A stretch of DNA of 64,000 nucleotides from Dermatophagoides farinae (taxonomy: Eukaryota; Arthropoda; Arachnida; Sarcoptiformes; Pyroglyphidae). Position numbers and translations under genes: made by a program. The notes under the pieces are model-generated. The model did no database searches. It saw only the letters and a program-made list of their open reading frames with translations, and had not been told where the DNA came from. Positions 9,718 to 22,721 of this stretch are shown piece by piece (position 1 is the first letter of the stretch; each line of letters starts with the position of its first letter). The stretch covers positions 885,001 through 949,000 of the forward strand of contig NC_134680.1 of assembly GCF_024713945.1 (NCBI RefSeq). Direction: 5' to 3'.

Positions 9718-11685
9718 AAATTTTTTTTTTATTACTTTTGATGATTATTTAATTTCATTACCGTTTCATTTTTTTTTTATTTACTACTACCATTTAGGTA
9801 CATTATGATGATGATGGTGATCATTGTCAATGTCTAGATTTTATGATTGTTTTTGTGTGTTGTTTCTCGATGATAAATAATCGGAAAAATGAAAACAATA
9901 AAAAAAATGGACAATAAATCAGCGTTTCGTAGATTGTTGTCTAAAGATTATTGGACAACAACAACAACAACAAAAAAAATAGCCAAAGAAAATGATAAAA
10001 ATCATCAATCCAAATGTAAAACAAAATGGTTGTTTCCGAATGAATTTCCAAAAAAATATCATCATCATTATCGTCGTCATTAATCGGTAAGCAAAAATCA
10101 AAAATTCCATGATTAAAATGGAGAAAAATTTGCATAAATAATTGCCTTGATTTTATCGAAAAAAAAACCAATTTTGTCATTTCATCATTCATCAATCCAT
10201 GTGAAGATCTATTATGAACAACTACAGCAAACTTTCATCATATAAGTTGTTCATTGTTCATTTATTATTTCTCATTTAAATTGGATCGAATAGTCAAAAG
10301 CTTAATGATGATGATCATTGAAAACATCACGAAACTTGTTCCGAATTGGAATTCATATGATGTCTACATCTGTTTCTCTGTCTTCTTCTTCTTCTTCATG
10401 TGTAAGTCCATCATACACATCAATATTACGATAACGATGGTCAAGACGAAGACGATAATTTGAAATAAAAAAAAACCAACTAAATTGCTACTCGATTCGA
10501 AACAACTTTTTTTTTACTGTTCCAAACACGCAAAAAAAGTTTCATGATTCAACACGTTGCAAGATTGCGATTCAATAACATTTTTGTGGTCAACAACAAC
10601 AAAAAAAATTTCTTTTCGGCTACGGGAAGAAAAAAATCATGTTAAAGTTAGTTAGAGATAGCTCGAAAAATTTTTTTTATCGAAATAACAGAAAAAAATT
10701 TACCTTTTCAATCTGATTTTGTTGTTCGGTGTGATCATCATTGTCGTTCGATTGATTTTTATTTCCATCAAGAAAATCATCAATCATTCATAAAGTCCGT
10801 GATCCCAAAAAAAAAACAATTTGAAAATTTTGACTGCTCATCATCATCAGTCAGGTTTGTTTGTTTTTATTATTTTTTTTCACTTGATTCGATATGATTA
10901 AATTGTAATCAAATGCCAAATTTAAACATGATGGACACTTGGATCTGATCATCATTATCATCATCATCACATTTCCATCGACGATGATGATGGACAATCC
11001 GATCCATAATCGGATCGACAATCCATAAATTACGATTATCAAAATGATGTAATTCGTAATTAGTTTTTTTTATATGTCACATGTGACCGCCATAATTTTT
11101 TTTCTGATATTTCATTGATTTAATGATTCACATTTGATATGAGCAATTTTTGTCAATTTTGTGTTATCACAAATTTTCTTCTTCTTTCTAATCATCACCG
11201 TCAAGATTTTTTTACATTTTTTTTATCATCGTGTCTCTGTGCGTGTATGTCGTAAATGATGAAATTCAAATAATTTACGTTTCAAATTTATCTAATCGAA
11301 TCGAATATATAGTTTTTATTATTCATCATCGTCATCATCATCATTATCACCATCATGGTGAAATATTCCGATAAAGTTATTGGCAAAAAAAAAAGATTGA
11401 GAGATCTCGACCTCTGAAATGTTTTTTTCCTTTCAATTCATTTGAAATAATTTTCATGTCAATGTTGATTGATTGATTGACCGATTAGATCCAAATTGAT
11501 CTCAATTAGAGTGGTCATCAATCATTTTTTTTATTATTATTATTGGCCACAATCAAATGGTCAAACTTGTTGATTTTATCACTGAATTTAAATTTTTTTT
11601 TTGGTGAATGATTGACATTTATTTTATTTTTCTTTGCACAAATCTCCAAGTTCAATTCTTTCATAATTTACGTTTTTTTTTCTCT

Positions 11686-11725
<40 letters not shown>

Positions 11726-13735
11726 TATATGCCTGAAGAGTGAGATACATTTTTTCTTTTCCATCAAATGATGATGCATTTTCTACTTGTCGATCAAAAA
11801 AATCCATTCAATTCAATTCATCATTCTTTATTAGCCATCTTTATCACACACATTCAATGACAAAAGAAGAAAATTTTCATTATCTTCATCATCAATTTTT
11901 TTTTCTTCTGTAAATTGCATCAATCATCATCTCACCTTCTCTACAAGTATCCCTTGTTGTTGTTATATCCAAATAAAGTATCACATGCACACATATGAAC
12001 AGCAGGTTTGTTTTTTTTTCTATTATGTATAAATAGATTGAATGTGAAAATGAAATTGATCTATTCATAGTGTGAACAAACAAAGAAACAAACAAACAAA
12101 CAGACAGACAGATAGAAAACATCATCAAATTTCGCAATCTTTCAACAAGAAGAAAAAAAATCACAATTTTAAATGTAGAAATTTTTATTCTTTAATAAAA
12201 AAATTGTCAGATTTTTTTTTGGAGAATGAGAATGACCGAGCTAAAGAGAATGATAATTTTTTTTTTCGTGGAAATTAACTCGATGTTGTTGTTGTTTTCC
12301 CCTATAGGAAACGAAAGAGTTGAATTATCATTTTTCGTCATGAATGTTTTGGAATGAAGAAAAACAAAAACAAAAACAAAAAAAAACAGCAAGAGAGTAA
12401 GTGAGTGAGAGAAATTTTAAGTGGAAAAAAAGAAAAGTTTTTTATTTCTCAAAATGGCAAACGATGTGTTTGTGTGTGTGTGTGTGTGTGACACACGCAA
12501 CGATTCAAAAATTCTTCGTGTTCGTGTAACAAACATTTCAACTGATCAATACAAAATTCATCACATTGAAAACATTCGATATTCGTGATCATTACCATTG
12601 CCATTTCTATTCTGGTTTGTGTGTGTGTACTGTGAATGTCGCCATTTTTTTATGAGAAAAAAAAGAAGAATGATCATTTTGTTGTTGACGATGCCAACAA
12701 CAACAACTAACGAAAAAAAAAATAAAAAATCTTAAAAGTCACGACCATTTCATCATGATGAAAAAAATGAAAATTTTCAAAGATCAATGCTGATGATGAT
12801 GATGATGATGATGAATATATATCGAACGTCCATCACCAACATCATCATCCACTTTTTTTTAATAATAACAAATAGTTTACATCATTCTATTTTGTTGTTG
12901 TTTCTTTGATCCACACAGTAAAATGACCATGGTGGAACATTAATTTCCAAACATTTTTTTTCGTATATTGACAACATACACGCACACATGAATTGCAAGC
13001 ACCGCCACCACCACCACCACGAGGATTATTTATCCAATCCTTCAACTATACATACACTACACCAAAAAAAAATTGAGAAAAAAAAATCCAATCGAATCCT
13101 GTGTATGTTCATCATCATCGTTGTTGATGATATTACTACATGATCAACTACATGGCCAAGATCATCATCAATATAGACTCTTCATATAGACGAAATGGAA
13201 TGGATTGAAAATTTTTTTCTTCTTCTTTTTTCACTCATCATCTTTCGATCCAAAAACATTGAACTAGTTTCATCATTCAAAGACTTATAGACATTGAACA
13301 TACACACACACACACACACACACAGACAGACAGACAAGTTTCTTAATTTACATTTTTTTTTTTGTTTCTCAATTGATTAATAATTTTGGCCATCTCTTTA
13401 TTTATTTTGTTCCATTTGCTGATGAAAAGACAAAAAACGAAACGAAACGAAATCTTTATCGATTTGCCATTTGATTTTGTTTTTTCTCATTTTGTTTTTC
13501 CTTCTTTTTCATTCATTCATCAACATCTATGATCAATTCTAATAAAGTGAAATAATTTTTTTTCTCGTTTCATCACCATTACATAATCATCATCAACTAC
13601 AACGACAACGACAACGACAACATTGAATCATTTTTTTTCAGTGACGAAAAAAAAATTACAAACAAACAACGATCAATTCAATCAACATCTGAGCGTGTTT
13701 ATCATCATCATCGGTGATAGTTTTTTTTTGTCAAA
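9718..13735. other. Repeat-rich intergenic spacer, no gene seen
   Basis: Four kilobases of AT-rich sequence hold many microsatellites: (TG)n at 11690-11724, (GAT)n near 12791-12814, (CA)n and (CAGA)n near 13302-13337, and long A/T runs. Short open frames here are low-complexity (Met, His or Asn runs) and show no domain or splice support. The right end probably carries the 5' flank of the gene at 13736. Confidence 0.6.
11690..11724. repeat. (TG)n microsatellite
   Basis: An uninterrupted run of about 17 TG units preceded by tctctctc. It is one of the longer dinucleotide repeats in the window. Confidence 0.9.
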
Positions 13736-14677
13736 ATGATGATAATAACATTATCATTATCAGGCCTAAGGCCTAAAAATAATAATTGTCGTTTTGGTTT
13801 TGTCATTTATCTACAATCAATATTGATTATTTTTCAGGTATGTTCGAATTTGATTGATTTGTTTTCATCAATTTTTTTTTGTTGTTATCTTCAAATTTAT
13901 TCGTTTATTTAGACAATAGCAGTGATTAAATGTTCATCATATGGCCATAGAATATCATCATTAACACCAATAAAAGCTGCAATCAATTCTCATCATATTG
14001 TCAATCATTATGAGATTGATACACCAAAAGAACCATATAAACCGAATCTAATTGAAGTTAAAAGTTCAATGCCAATGTTTCATATAAAATTTTCATCAGC
14101 ATCTAGTAAAGTGAATGTATTTCATCAACATGAACCATCAAAAGTGAATAAAGAACCGATTGAATCATTTTCACAAGATGAACCACATATTATACGACAA
14201 CAGGTGGTTAAACCTATCGTACAACAGATACATGAAATTATAACACCAGTGCGAAAAGTTGTACAGGAAATCAAACCAGTTGTTGAAACAATCGATACGA
14301 TTATTTCAAGATCACCGAAAAAATCCAATGCAATCAATAAACCAATATCAATGCCACCGATTCCATCAAGACCACCATCAATAAAATCATCATCATCACC
14401 ACAATTAACGCAGTCATCATTAAAAAAATTATCACCATCAATACAACAACAGGATATTGTACGAAAACAAAAAGCATTCATTGGTGATCTAACATCATGG
14501 TTATTGCAAACAAAAAGAAAACCAGATTTATTAATATCAAAAGAAAATGAATTATTTGACAATTCATTATATAATGGTGCAAATGAATATGATTTAAAAT
14601 ATCCATCACATAATAGTATTGATTTGCCATCATCATCATCATTAAAATCTAATGATTATCGATTATATGAAGATTAA
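13736..14677 (+). CDS. Unrecognised secreted protein with a valine/isoleucine-rich repeat-like core
   Basis: Two exons (13736-13837 and 13913-14677) give 288 residues. Exon 1 encodes a hydrophobic stretch (FGFVIYLQSILIIFQ) that with TIAVIKC at the start of exon 2 could be a signal peptide or anchor. The middle has an amphipathic segment of short related units (QQVVKPIVQQIHEIITPVRK, VVQEIKPVVETIDTIISR, about residues 130-170), followed by a proline/serine-rich linker (PPIPSRPPSIKSSSSP) and a polar C-terminus ending RLYED. The spacing of V-x-P-V/I units resembles arthropod cuticle or extracellular proteins, but I do not recognise a family. The first in-frame ATG is doubled (MMIITLSLSG) and is the only one giving a signal-like N-terminus. 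Codon use and complete splice sites support a real gene. Confidence 0.7.
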
Positions 14678-15103
14678 AAAAAAATCAAAATCTTTCCCAT
14701 TGTTTTTCGTTGTTGTTAGTGTTGTTTATCAGTGAGATTTTTGTATTTTATTTTCATTATTTATTTTGGTTTTGTTTTTCAATTAAAAAAAACTTTTTTT
14801 TTCTCTCTCTCTCTCTCTTTCGATTGCTGTGCGATTATTAATCAATTAACAAAATAATCATCGATAATCATTGATGATGATGACTGTTTTTTTTTTGTTT
14901 TAATTTGAGAAAAAAATTTCATTTCATTTTTTCATTTGATTTAATTTGAAATAGGAAAAAAAATGACGATGATGATGAAAATATATGTTTTTTTTCATTT
15001 CTTGTTCTGAAGAAAAAAAAGTCATCATCATCATCAACATGAATATGAAGAGAAAAAACGAAATCAAAAATTTTTTTTTATATACACAACATCAAATTGT
15101 GTC

Positions 15104-15134
<31 letters not shown>

Positions 15135-16187
15135 ACGTTGATGTGTGTGTGATCATTATGGCCAAAACAACATCATAGTCATAGTCAAAGTTGATTATTG
15201 ACCATCATCATCATCATCTATCGATGGCCTCCACTGTGATGATGATAGTCTGTTTTTTTTTTTTGCTGTTTTTGCTCTTTAGTGGATTTTTTTTCAATAA
15301 TTTTTTTTTGTTTTGTTTAATTCAAATGAAAAAAGCAGAAAAATCTTTTTTATGTTTAAATTTACTATACTAAATTATTATCTTCATCATTGATTTCGTA
15401 TGTTGTGTTATTTTTTTCTCTCACTACAATGATACCATTTTACGAGAAATTCATTCGTTTGTTTTGAACAACCAAACCATCAACTCAACCAACCAATAAT
15501 CATCATCATCAAGATAGATTGGCGAAAAATGTGAAAAAAAAAGAAAAAGAAAACAGATCCTAGATCCAGGAAAGAGAAGAGAAGAGAAGTTAAGAAATGG
15601 ACAAAAAAAACATAAAATAAAATAAAATAAAACAAGAAACATCCAGGAACAGGTGAATGTGTAAACAGAACAAAAAGAGAGAGAGAGAGAGAAAACATAA
15701 AAACATCAGGAAGTTGTTACATCATGGTGAATAAAAGTGAGAGTGAGAATAATTTACGGTTTGTAAAAAAAAAAATAATAATAATCTGAGACAAAAATCC
15801 GAAAAAAAACAAAGTAAAGAGTAAACCAGATAAAAAGATGGCCAAAAGAAGAGTATCAATCCCAGTTGATGATGATGATGATGATGATGACTCTCTTTCC
15901 TGGATGGATTGATCCATCGGATTGGATTGTTCCAGGATCGAAAAATATATTTCAATAAAGAAAGAAAAAAAGAGTAATCAGCAATCTGGGCCGGAACAAC
16001 AACAACAACAACAACAACAACAGCACACGTATTGATCACGGAAGCAAAAAAAAAAAAGAAAATTTTTTTTCCTTGCCATTGCTTTATCCAACGTCATTAC
16101 ATGAATACAATTAATTTATTTTTGTGTTGACAACAACGACAAAAATTATCGAACCAAAGAATTTGATCATCAACGATTCAGAAAGAT
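14678..16187. other. Intergenic spacer with microsatellites
   Basis: This AT-rich spacer holds a (TG)n run at about 15106-15132, (GAT)n near 15869-15889 and a (CAA)n run at about 15999-16022. No open frame has coding character. It covers the 3' flank of the secreted-protein gene and the 5' flank of the oxygenase gene. Confidence 0.55.
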
Positions 16188-18245
16188 ATGGATAAATTAT
16201 TGGTTTCATGTAATGAAGTTTGTCAAGAAATAACAACAAAAATTAAAGGTAAAGTCATTCATTCATTCATTTATATTTGATCCTAATTGATTCAAATTCA
16301 CTTTTTTCCATTTCCACTTCCATAATCATTTGTTTCATTTAGGAAATATTCCTGAATGGTTAAATGTTGAATTAATACGTTTAGGACCAGGAAAATGGGA
16401 TCTAGATGATGAATTTGTATTGAATCATTGGCTTGATGGTTGTGCAATGTTGTGTAAATTTTCCATAAGACATGGTTGCGTAAAATATGTGTCGAAATTT
16501 CTTGAATCTGATGCATATAGAAAAATGGTAAGATGATGATTGAATTTTATTTGATGACAATCCATTAATTCATTCATTCATTTATACATAGTTAAAAGTT
16601 AAAAGACCAGTGTATACAGAATTCGGCACACGTGCATTTCCAGATCCATGTAAAAATGTATTCAATCGTATATTTTCACAGATTGTACCATCAGATTTGA
16701 CCGATAATGGTTGTATTAATGTTTATAAATTATCAAATGAATATTATGCATCATCGGAAACATGTAATATTTGGCGTGTTTGTCAAAAAACATTGAATGT
16801 TAAAAAAAAGGTATGGAGACAAAATTGTCAATGTCAAAAATGATTATTATGATTATCATCACATGAATGAATGAATGACAATTGTATTTGGCCATTTTTT
16901 TTGTCATCATTCTATAGATTAATTTAGACAAAATTATCGGCGTAAATCTAGCCTGTTCACATGTACAATATATGGATAATGAAAATTATGCTTATAATCT
17001 TAGTTCAAGTTTTTTGACCGGCATGAAATATCATTTAATTAAGATTCCATTGTTTCATTATGATGATAATAATAATAATAATAATGGTAATGGTAATGGT
17101 GATGATGACACTAATGATGATGGTAAGTTTGGATGATAATAAGTAAAAAAAAAATTGAATTTCGAATGAGCCAACGCACATTCAACAACAATGATGATAA
17201 TTATATTCTATTCTATTTTAACAATCACAGACAAAAGCCTATTGGAACATTCACAAATATTGACAACGATTAGCTCCAGATGGACTACATGTATTGCATA
17301 TTATCATAGTTTTGGTATAACGAAAAATTTCATAATTTTCATTGAATTACCATTAATGGTGAATGGATTCAAATTGGCCACCTGTACACCGAAAGGACGA
17401 CCATTAAAAGATTGTTTTGAATGGCATCCAAATGAACGTGTTAAATTCTATGTTATTTGTAAACAAAATGGCCAAATCATACAAAAATATTATTCCGATC
17501 CATTTTTCTATTTTCATATTATTAATTCATATGAATATGATGGTCATATTGTTGCCGATTTTATGGCCTATCAGAATGCAACCATATTGGATAAATGGGA
17601 TCTTCATCAGATGCGTAAAAATGTTTATGATGATAATAATCAAGCAATGCCTACACGATTTGTAATGCCAATTAATATAAATAAAAATGATGTAAGTTTA
17701 TTCAGTTTTTTTTCGCCAAAAAAAAATACTACTAATTCCTATGAATTGATAAACAGATAAAAATGGGTGAAAATCTTGTCACATTGGCCAATACACAGGC
17801 AACGGCCATAATGATGGAAAAAGATTTGATAATATTGACCGGTGAACCATTATGTAGACCAGGATTTGAACTGCCAACAATAAATTATCGTCAATTTAAT
17901 GGCCAAAAATATAAATACTGTTATGGTAGTGGAATTTTTGAACAAGGAAATTTTTATCGTTCAATTTGTAAACTAAATGTTGATGATAAATCTGTCATAA
18001 CATGGAAAGATACGGATGATTTTTTTCCTGGTGAATGTATATTTGTTGCAAGACCAGGATCCATTGTTGAAGATGATGGCGTATTATTATGTATAGTTTT
18101 GTCCGGAAATGAATTATTATCACATTATCTTCTCATATTGGATGCACATACATTTAAGGAGATTGCACGTGCCGAAATTGCTACTGGCGTTGGTATTATT
18201 CCACCTACAATACATGGTGTTTATGATTATGTGGTTGATGAATAA
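16188..18245 (+). CDS. Carotenoid cleavage oxygenase (BCO/NinaB/RPE65 family)
   Basis: Six exons (16188-16248, 16343-16527, 16592-16810, 16918-17122, 17231-17691, 17757-18245) give 539 residues, matching the usual family length. Conserved blocks are GNIPEWLNVELIRLGPGKWD, FPDPCKNVFNRIF, the residues around NLACSHVQY, IAYYHSFGIT, FYFHIINSYEYDGH and the C-terminal IHGVYDY. The histidines in these blocks (SH, YHSFG, FH, HG) correspond to the four Fe(II) ligands, so the enzyme looks active. The family cleaves carotenoids to retinoids or isomerises retinyl esters in the cytosol; the exact substrate cannot be read here. A polar Asn/Asp/Gly insert (about residues 200-220) is lineage-specific. An AATAAA overlaps the stop codon at 18241 and another lies at 18710. 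Confidence 0.93.
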
Positions 18246-18881
18246 AAACAACAACAAAAAAAAATTTTTTTTTTTGTCTTTTAAATTGATTTTTTTGTTT
18301 GTTTCGTATACGAAAAAAAATAACAATATAATGACCATTCGTAACACGTGCCAATTAGTACGTGTCGCAGATAAGAACAAAAAAAAGTTCACCATTCTAT
18401 TCAAATTACCATGTTTTTTTTGTTTTGTTTTGTTTCATTTAATCCACAATGTAATGTTCCACCATTGTTGTAAATGATGATCAGATTTTTGCTTCATGCA
18501 TTGAAATGGAAATCAGCTGACATGCAGACAATACATTTTTTTTCCGTTTTTGTTTTGAGCACAATACACACACACACACATACAAAAAACAAGTGTGTTG
18601 AGTTTTTTTCTTTCTCTTTTTTTTCAGGTTCCATTCATGTGGTTAATCTCTTGTATTTCTCCGTAAATCGTGATCATCGTGCCTGGTGTGTGTGTGGTTG
18701 ATTCTCAATAATAAAGAAAATGAGCGATTAAAATGATTTCATTGAATCCAAAACTGTTGTTGCTTATTGCTTTCTTTACGACAAAATTATTTTATCGACA
18801 ATTTTTTCTTTGCCTTTAAATTTTGTGAAATCATTTTCATTGTTTCTAATCAATCAATCAATCAATGACAAATGTACGAAA
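18246..18881. other. 3' flank of the oxygenase gene and 5' flank of GNPNAT1
   Basis: These 636 bp separate two plus-strand genes. They contain a candidate poly(A) signal AATAAA at 18710-18715 and short (CA)n. No further gene is evident; open frames here are low-complexity. Confidence 0.5.
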
Positions 18882-19639
18882 ATGACATCATCAGCAGCAA
18901 TGGAATATCTTTTTGATGAAAAAATTCTCAATAATGCATTGAAAATTGATCCAAAAATCACGATAAAAGGTAAATTTTGTGTTGTTCACAGACACAATGA
19001 ATAATTTCATTTTTTCTCATCACCATTTTTAAAGATAATTTTCATTTACGGCCATTGGCTAGAAATGATTTCGAACATGGATTTCTTGCAGCATTATCAC
19101 AACTAACAGAAGTTGGTGATGTATCGCGTGAACGATTCGATGGTGAATATTTTAATTTGATAAAATTTTTTGTTGATAAATAATCATCATGTTGTTGTCA
19201 TATTTGTTTATATAAAATAGAGATATTTGATAAAATGAAAACAAACGGCTGTTATTATGTAACAGTCATTGAAGATTTGGATACAAATCGAATTGCTGGA
19301 TCGGCCACATTGTTTACTGAATATAAATTCATACATGGTGGCGGTTTGGTAAATATGAATGGTTTTTTTTTTTGTTCTCGTCTATCAATAATTTTACTGA
19401 TTATTTAGCGTGCAAGAATCGAAGATGTTGTAGTCGATAATGATTATCGTGGCCAAAATCTTGGCGTTGCATTGGTACAAACATTGAAATCATTATCACA
19501 AGTATTACATTGTTATAAATTAACATTGGATTGTAATGATCAAATGATATCATGGTATCGGAAATATTTTGATTTTCAAATTGAAGAAGGTCGTTCAAAT
19601 TTTATGACTATTCGTTTTTCATCATCATCATCATCACCA
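18882..19639 (+). CDS. GNPNAT1: Glucosamine 6-phosphate N-acetyltransferase
   Basis: Four exons (18882-18969, 19035-19142, 19221-19348, 19409-19639) encode 184 residues, the same length as human GNPNAT1. The enzyme transfers acetyl from acetyl-CoA to glucosamine 6-phosphate, a step in UDP-GlcNAc synthesis that supplies chitin and glycoproteins. The GNAT core is clear: LRPLARNDFEHGFLAALSQL, the strand TRIAGSATLFTEYKFIHGGG, RARIEDVVVDNDYRGQNLG (acetyl-CoA binding loop R/Q-x-x-G), then LVQTLKSLSQVLHCYKLTLD and FYRKYFDF-type end (here WYRKYFDFQ). The C-terminus adds a short serine run. All junctions preserve frame. Confidence 0.95.
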
Positions 19640-20301
19640 TGATGAAACAAATCACATCCAGTGGAACTAACGAAAAATTTCTTTTTGCCATGATTTTCTT
19701 TTTCTTTTTTTTTGGATACGTGATGCCATTTATTGTATTAAAAAAAACTGAAATTATTGTGTCTATTTGGCCATTTGTTGGTCGTCGTCCATATATTATA
19801 ATCAAATTAGCTAGAAAAAAAATAACCAAAATGTTCAGGTTTGTGAAATGCAAAAAAAAGTGAATTTCGTTTTTTCATTTCGTTTCGTTTCGTTTCAAAT
19901 TAAAAATTGACGAGATCACGAATCAGGTTAATAGGTGTGTGTGTGTGTGTATGTGTGTCGATATAGTGAACACATCTGAACACACATATATTCTGATTCG
20001 AAACTGAATTTGGATCGATTTTTGAAATTAAGACCATTCGTTCTTCGAAACACAAAAATTACGTTAATTGTTTTTTTTTGTTTTGTTTTGTTTTGTATTA
20101 ATGTTCAGAAATTTGTGACCATCACTTATTGAATCAAATATTTATTATTTGGATTATCGATCTACGAAAACAGGAACATTGAAACAATTGACTGAATTAT
20201 ACAAATGAAACAAACAAGCGAAAAAAAATAATAACAACAACAAACACAACGACATAATAACAATATATTCTGAATAATTAATCAACAATGAAATTGTTCA
20301 T
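19640..20301. other. Convergent intergenic region, GNPNAT1 to FBXL15
   Basis: The two flanking genes end towards each other, so this region holds both 3' UTRs. A candidate poly(A) signal for the minus-strand gene lies at the complement of 20141-20146, and (TG)n lies near 19936-19958. No gene is seen. Confidence 0.5.
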
Positions 20302-21161
20302 TCAATTTTGTATAATGTTTGAATATTCACAAAGATATTGACGACCAACACAGGTAATGCTTTGACATCCTTTTATCGAGATTTGTTCCAGATTTTTACA
20401 ATCGATTAAATATCTGTAAAAGATTTTTGAGTGAGATACAAAAATGAGAACAAAAAAATGACAACTTACTTTAGACCGGAATCAGTGATTTTCCAACAAA
20501 ATGATATGTCTAAAAATCGAATATTCAAACAGAATGTTCGAATAGATGACAGTGATTCATTTGTTAGTGAATAAATTCGTGCAATGATTAGATTTTGTAT
20601 TGAATGGCCACATTTTTCCAACAAAATCTTTATGGATTCATCATTTAAATTCCAACAACTGGCCAGATTTAATGTGATCAATTGATGACAATTTTCAGCA
20701 ATGCAATATAGTGTTTCCGGTTGTAGCCAGCCACAATTTTCCAATATGATTGTTTCCAAATATGGACAATATAAAGCCATTACCATCAATGATCGATTAC
20801 TGATATAAAATGTTGATGAAAGATTGATAGATTTCAAACGATTTTGATTGGTAATTAAACACAAGAATCTTGTATCATCGATCCATTTACAATGTGATAG
20901 ATTCAAATCACAAATAGAACGATTATCTTTGAGCATCAATCGTAAACAAGGCCATGATATTCGTGAATTTTCGCTAGAATAAATGGAAAAATCAACCGAT
21001 TCCATTCGTTCGAAATATTCATCAATCAATCGTATGAATCTATGGCAAACATTTTGAAGACAAAATAAATCTTTAATAGTCAAATGAATGAAAATGTGAT
21101 CGAAACAAATTTCTTTCCATGGTGAACAAGTGAAATCTGGCTGCAAATCAATCATTACCAA
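20302..21161 (-). CDS. FBXL15: F-box and leucine-rich repeat protein, FBXL15-like
   Basis: Two exons (complement 21161-20470 and 20413-20302) give 267 residues. An F-box-like helix pair at about residues 12-45 (SPWKEICFDHIFIHLTIKDL, then VCHRFIRLIDEYF) is followed by cysteine-containing LRRs of the FBXL type: LNLSHCKWIDDTRFL, LETIILENCGWLQPETL, LITLNLASCWNLNDESI, RFLDISFCWKITDSGLK and a last unit LEQISIKGCQSIT. Such proteins recruit substrates to SCF (Skp1-Cul1) ubiquitin ligases; vertebrate FBXL15 targets Smurf1. The layout PW…VxxRF and total size fit FBXL15 best, although other short FBXL proteins cannot be excluded. The start may be the second Met (21155). It is divergent with NDUFAF1. Confidence 0.8.
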
Positions 21162-21483
21162 AAAACCGATAATGGAAAAATAAAAAAAAAATCTTAATCA
21201 TTGAAAACAAACATTTCGAATACCTTGGAAATGGATAAATACCTGAATGTCCGAAACCGAATTCAAAGATAAGAATTATAAAAAGAAAAGATGCGCCAAA
21301 CATTTTTTTTTTGGTAACAATCGATGTTTTACGCATCGGCGCAAAACGATACAATCGATTCGTCGAAAAGTAAACTGATATGATCATATGTTTCTATTAA
21401 AATATTTATTTTGATTCGATTCATCGCTGGCTTGGCTATAATCGATTTGAATTGATTTTGTTTTCACATCCAAAAAAAAAAAA
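21162..21483. promoter_or_regulatory. Divergent promoter region FBXL15 / NDUFAF1
   Basis: The two start codons are 322 bp apart and face away from each other. ATCGAT occurs at about 21354 and again at about 21440, resembling DRE half-motifs. No TATA box is obvious. A signal-peptide-like frame on the minus strand here (about 21300-21240) shows no further support. Confidence 0.35.
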
Positions 21484-22525
21484 ATGAGACCATCAACGTA
21501 TCCTTTACGATTATTTCGATCAATTATCGATACAAATCGTAAATCGACAATGTTAATGATTCAATCAACAAGATCATTATATGAACAAACACGAAGTGGA
21601 TCCGTTGATTTTGAGAATAAAAAACGTGCTCAAATGAATGAAACACAACGTTTAAAAGAAACAACAAAAATGATGAAAAAAGATCTAAAATGGGCATGGC
21701 AAATATTCAAGGATGCAACATTTAATGCATTTCGTGCAGATGTTGGTACCGTAGCATTTGATGATAATCAATTGATAAAAATTTGGGATTTCAATCAACG
21801 TAATAATGAAAAATTATCTAGCTATTCATTGGAATTTAAAAGTGATAAATTGAATGATATGAACAATTGGCTTGTAACTTGTGATGCTGATTATGATGTT
21901 GGTAAGTGATATTTTATTGTATTGTTTGTTGTTTTTTTTACATCAAATTAAATGACCACTTTTTTTAGGCTTTTCCAAATGTTCATGGACTGTATCACCA
22001 TCTGGTCATGCTTTATTTTCCGGATATCTGGACACCACTGTACCAAAAGATGGTAAAACTGTTCGTACTGGTTATGCATTTTTATCCAGTCAAAAAAGTC
22101 GTCATCCATTCAATCTACCTACAGATGGAATGAATATTTTTGAACAATTTACACACGTTATTCTTCGAGTACGTGGTGATGGCCGTATGTATCAGATATC
22201 ATTCGATACAGCCGATGTATTTGATATTACTTGGTTTGATCGATATAATTTTATGATGTATACATTTGGTGGTCCTTATTGGCAATATGTTAAAATACCG
22301 TTATCACGTTTCTATTTCCATTATCAAGGTTTTATTCAAGATGAACAATATCAATTTAATCCAAATACAATCCGTTCGATGGGTATAATGGTACATTCAC
22401 CTTCATATTCTGGTCCATTTCGTTTAGAAATTGATTACATTGGTTTTGTTAATGATTGTCAACATAATGATCTTATTGAATATGAAGGTTATTATCATGA
22501 ATCAAGTCAATTGAAATCGACTTGA
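21484..22525 (+). CDS. NDUFAF1: Complex I assembly factor NDUFAF1 (CIA30)
   Basis: Two exons (21484-21901 and 21969-22525) encode 324 residues, close to human NDUFAF1 (327). The N-terminal ~35 residues are basic and hydroxylated (MRPSTYPLRLFRSIIDTNRK), fitting a mitochondrial targeting sequence. The CIA30 domain covers about residues 120-315: GFSKCSWTVSPSGHALFSGY, then FEQFTHVILRVRGDGRMYQI, FMMYTFGGPYWQYVKIPLSR and SMGIMVHSPSYSGPFRLEID. The protein helps assemble the membrane arm of respiratory complex I. It ends 197 bp from the convergent ALG12 gene. Confidence 0.95.
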
Positions 22526-22721
22526 TTTATTTATTATTTTACAATGTTGATGTGTTGATATTATTTAGTGTAAATATAAATATTTTTCAATCAATCAAAT
22601 ATTTAAAAAAAACCATGTACAAATCTATATATTTTCAATCAATATAATTCTTTTCTCTGCAAACAGATGGCGATATTGGTTCTTTCTTTCGTTTTTTTTG
22701 AATTCGATTTTTATTTTTTGA

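Noticed and set aside
14125-14562. Minus-strand cysteine-rich frame over the secreted-protein gene
   Set aside because: The cysteines come from the antisense of ACA/GCA-type codons; the plus strand has proper splice sites and a better start.
16188-18245. Horizontal transfer of the carotenoid oxygenase
   Set aside because: It has six exons with local-type short introns, native codon use and animal BCO/RPE65 motifs, so there is no sign of transfer.
21148-21387. Signal-peptide-like exon upstream of FBXL15 (minus)
   Set aside because: It could be joined by a possible acceptor at cag|ccagat, but an F-box protein is cytosolic and the first Met of the main exon already gives a full F-box.
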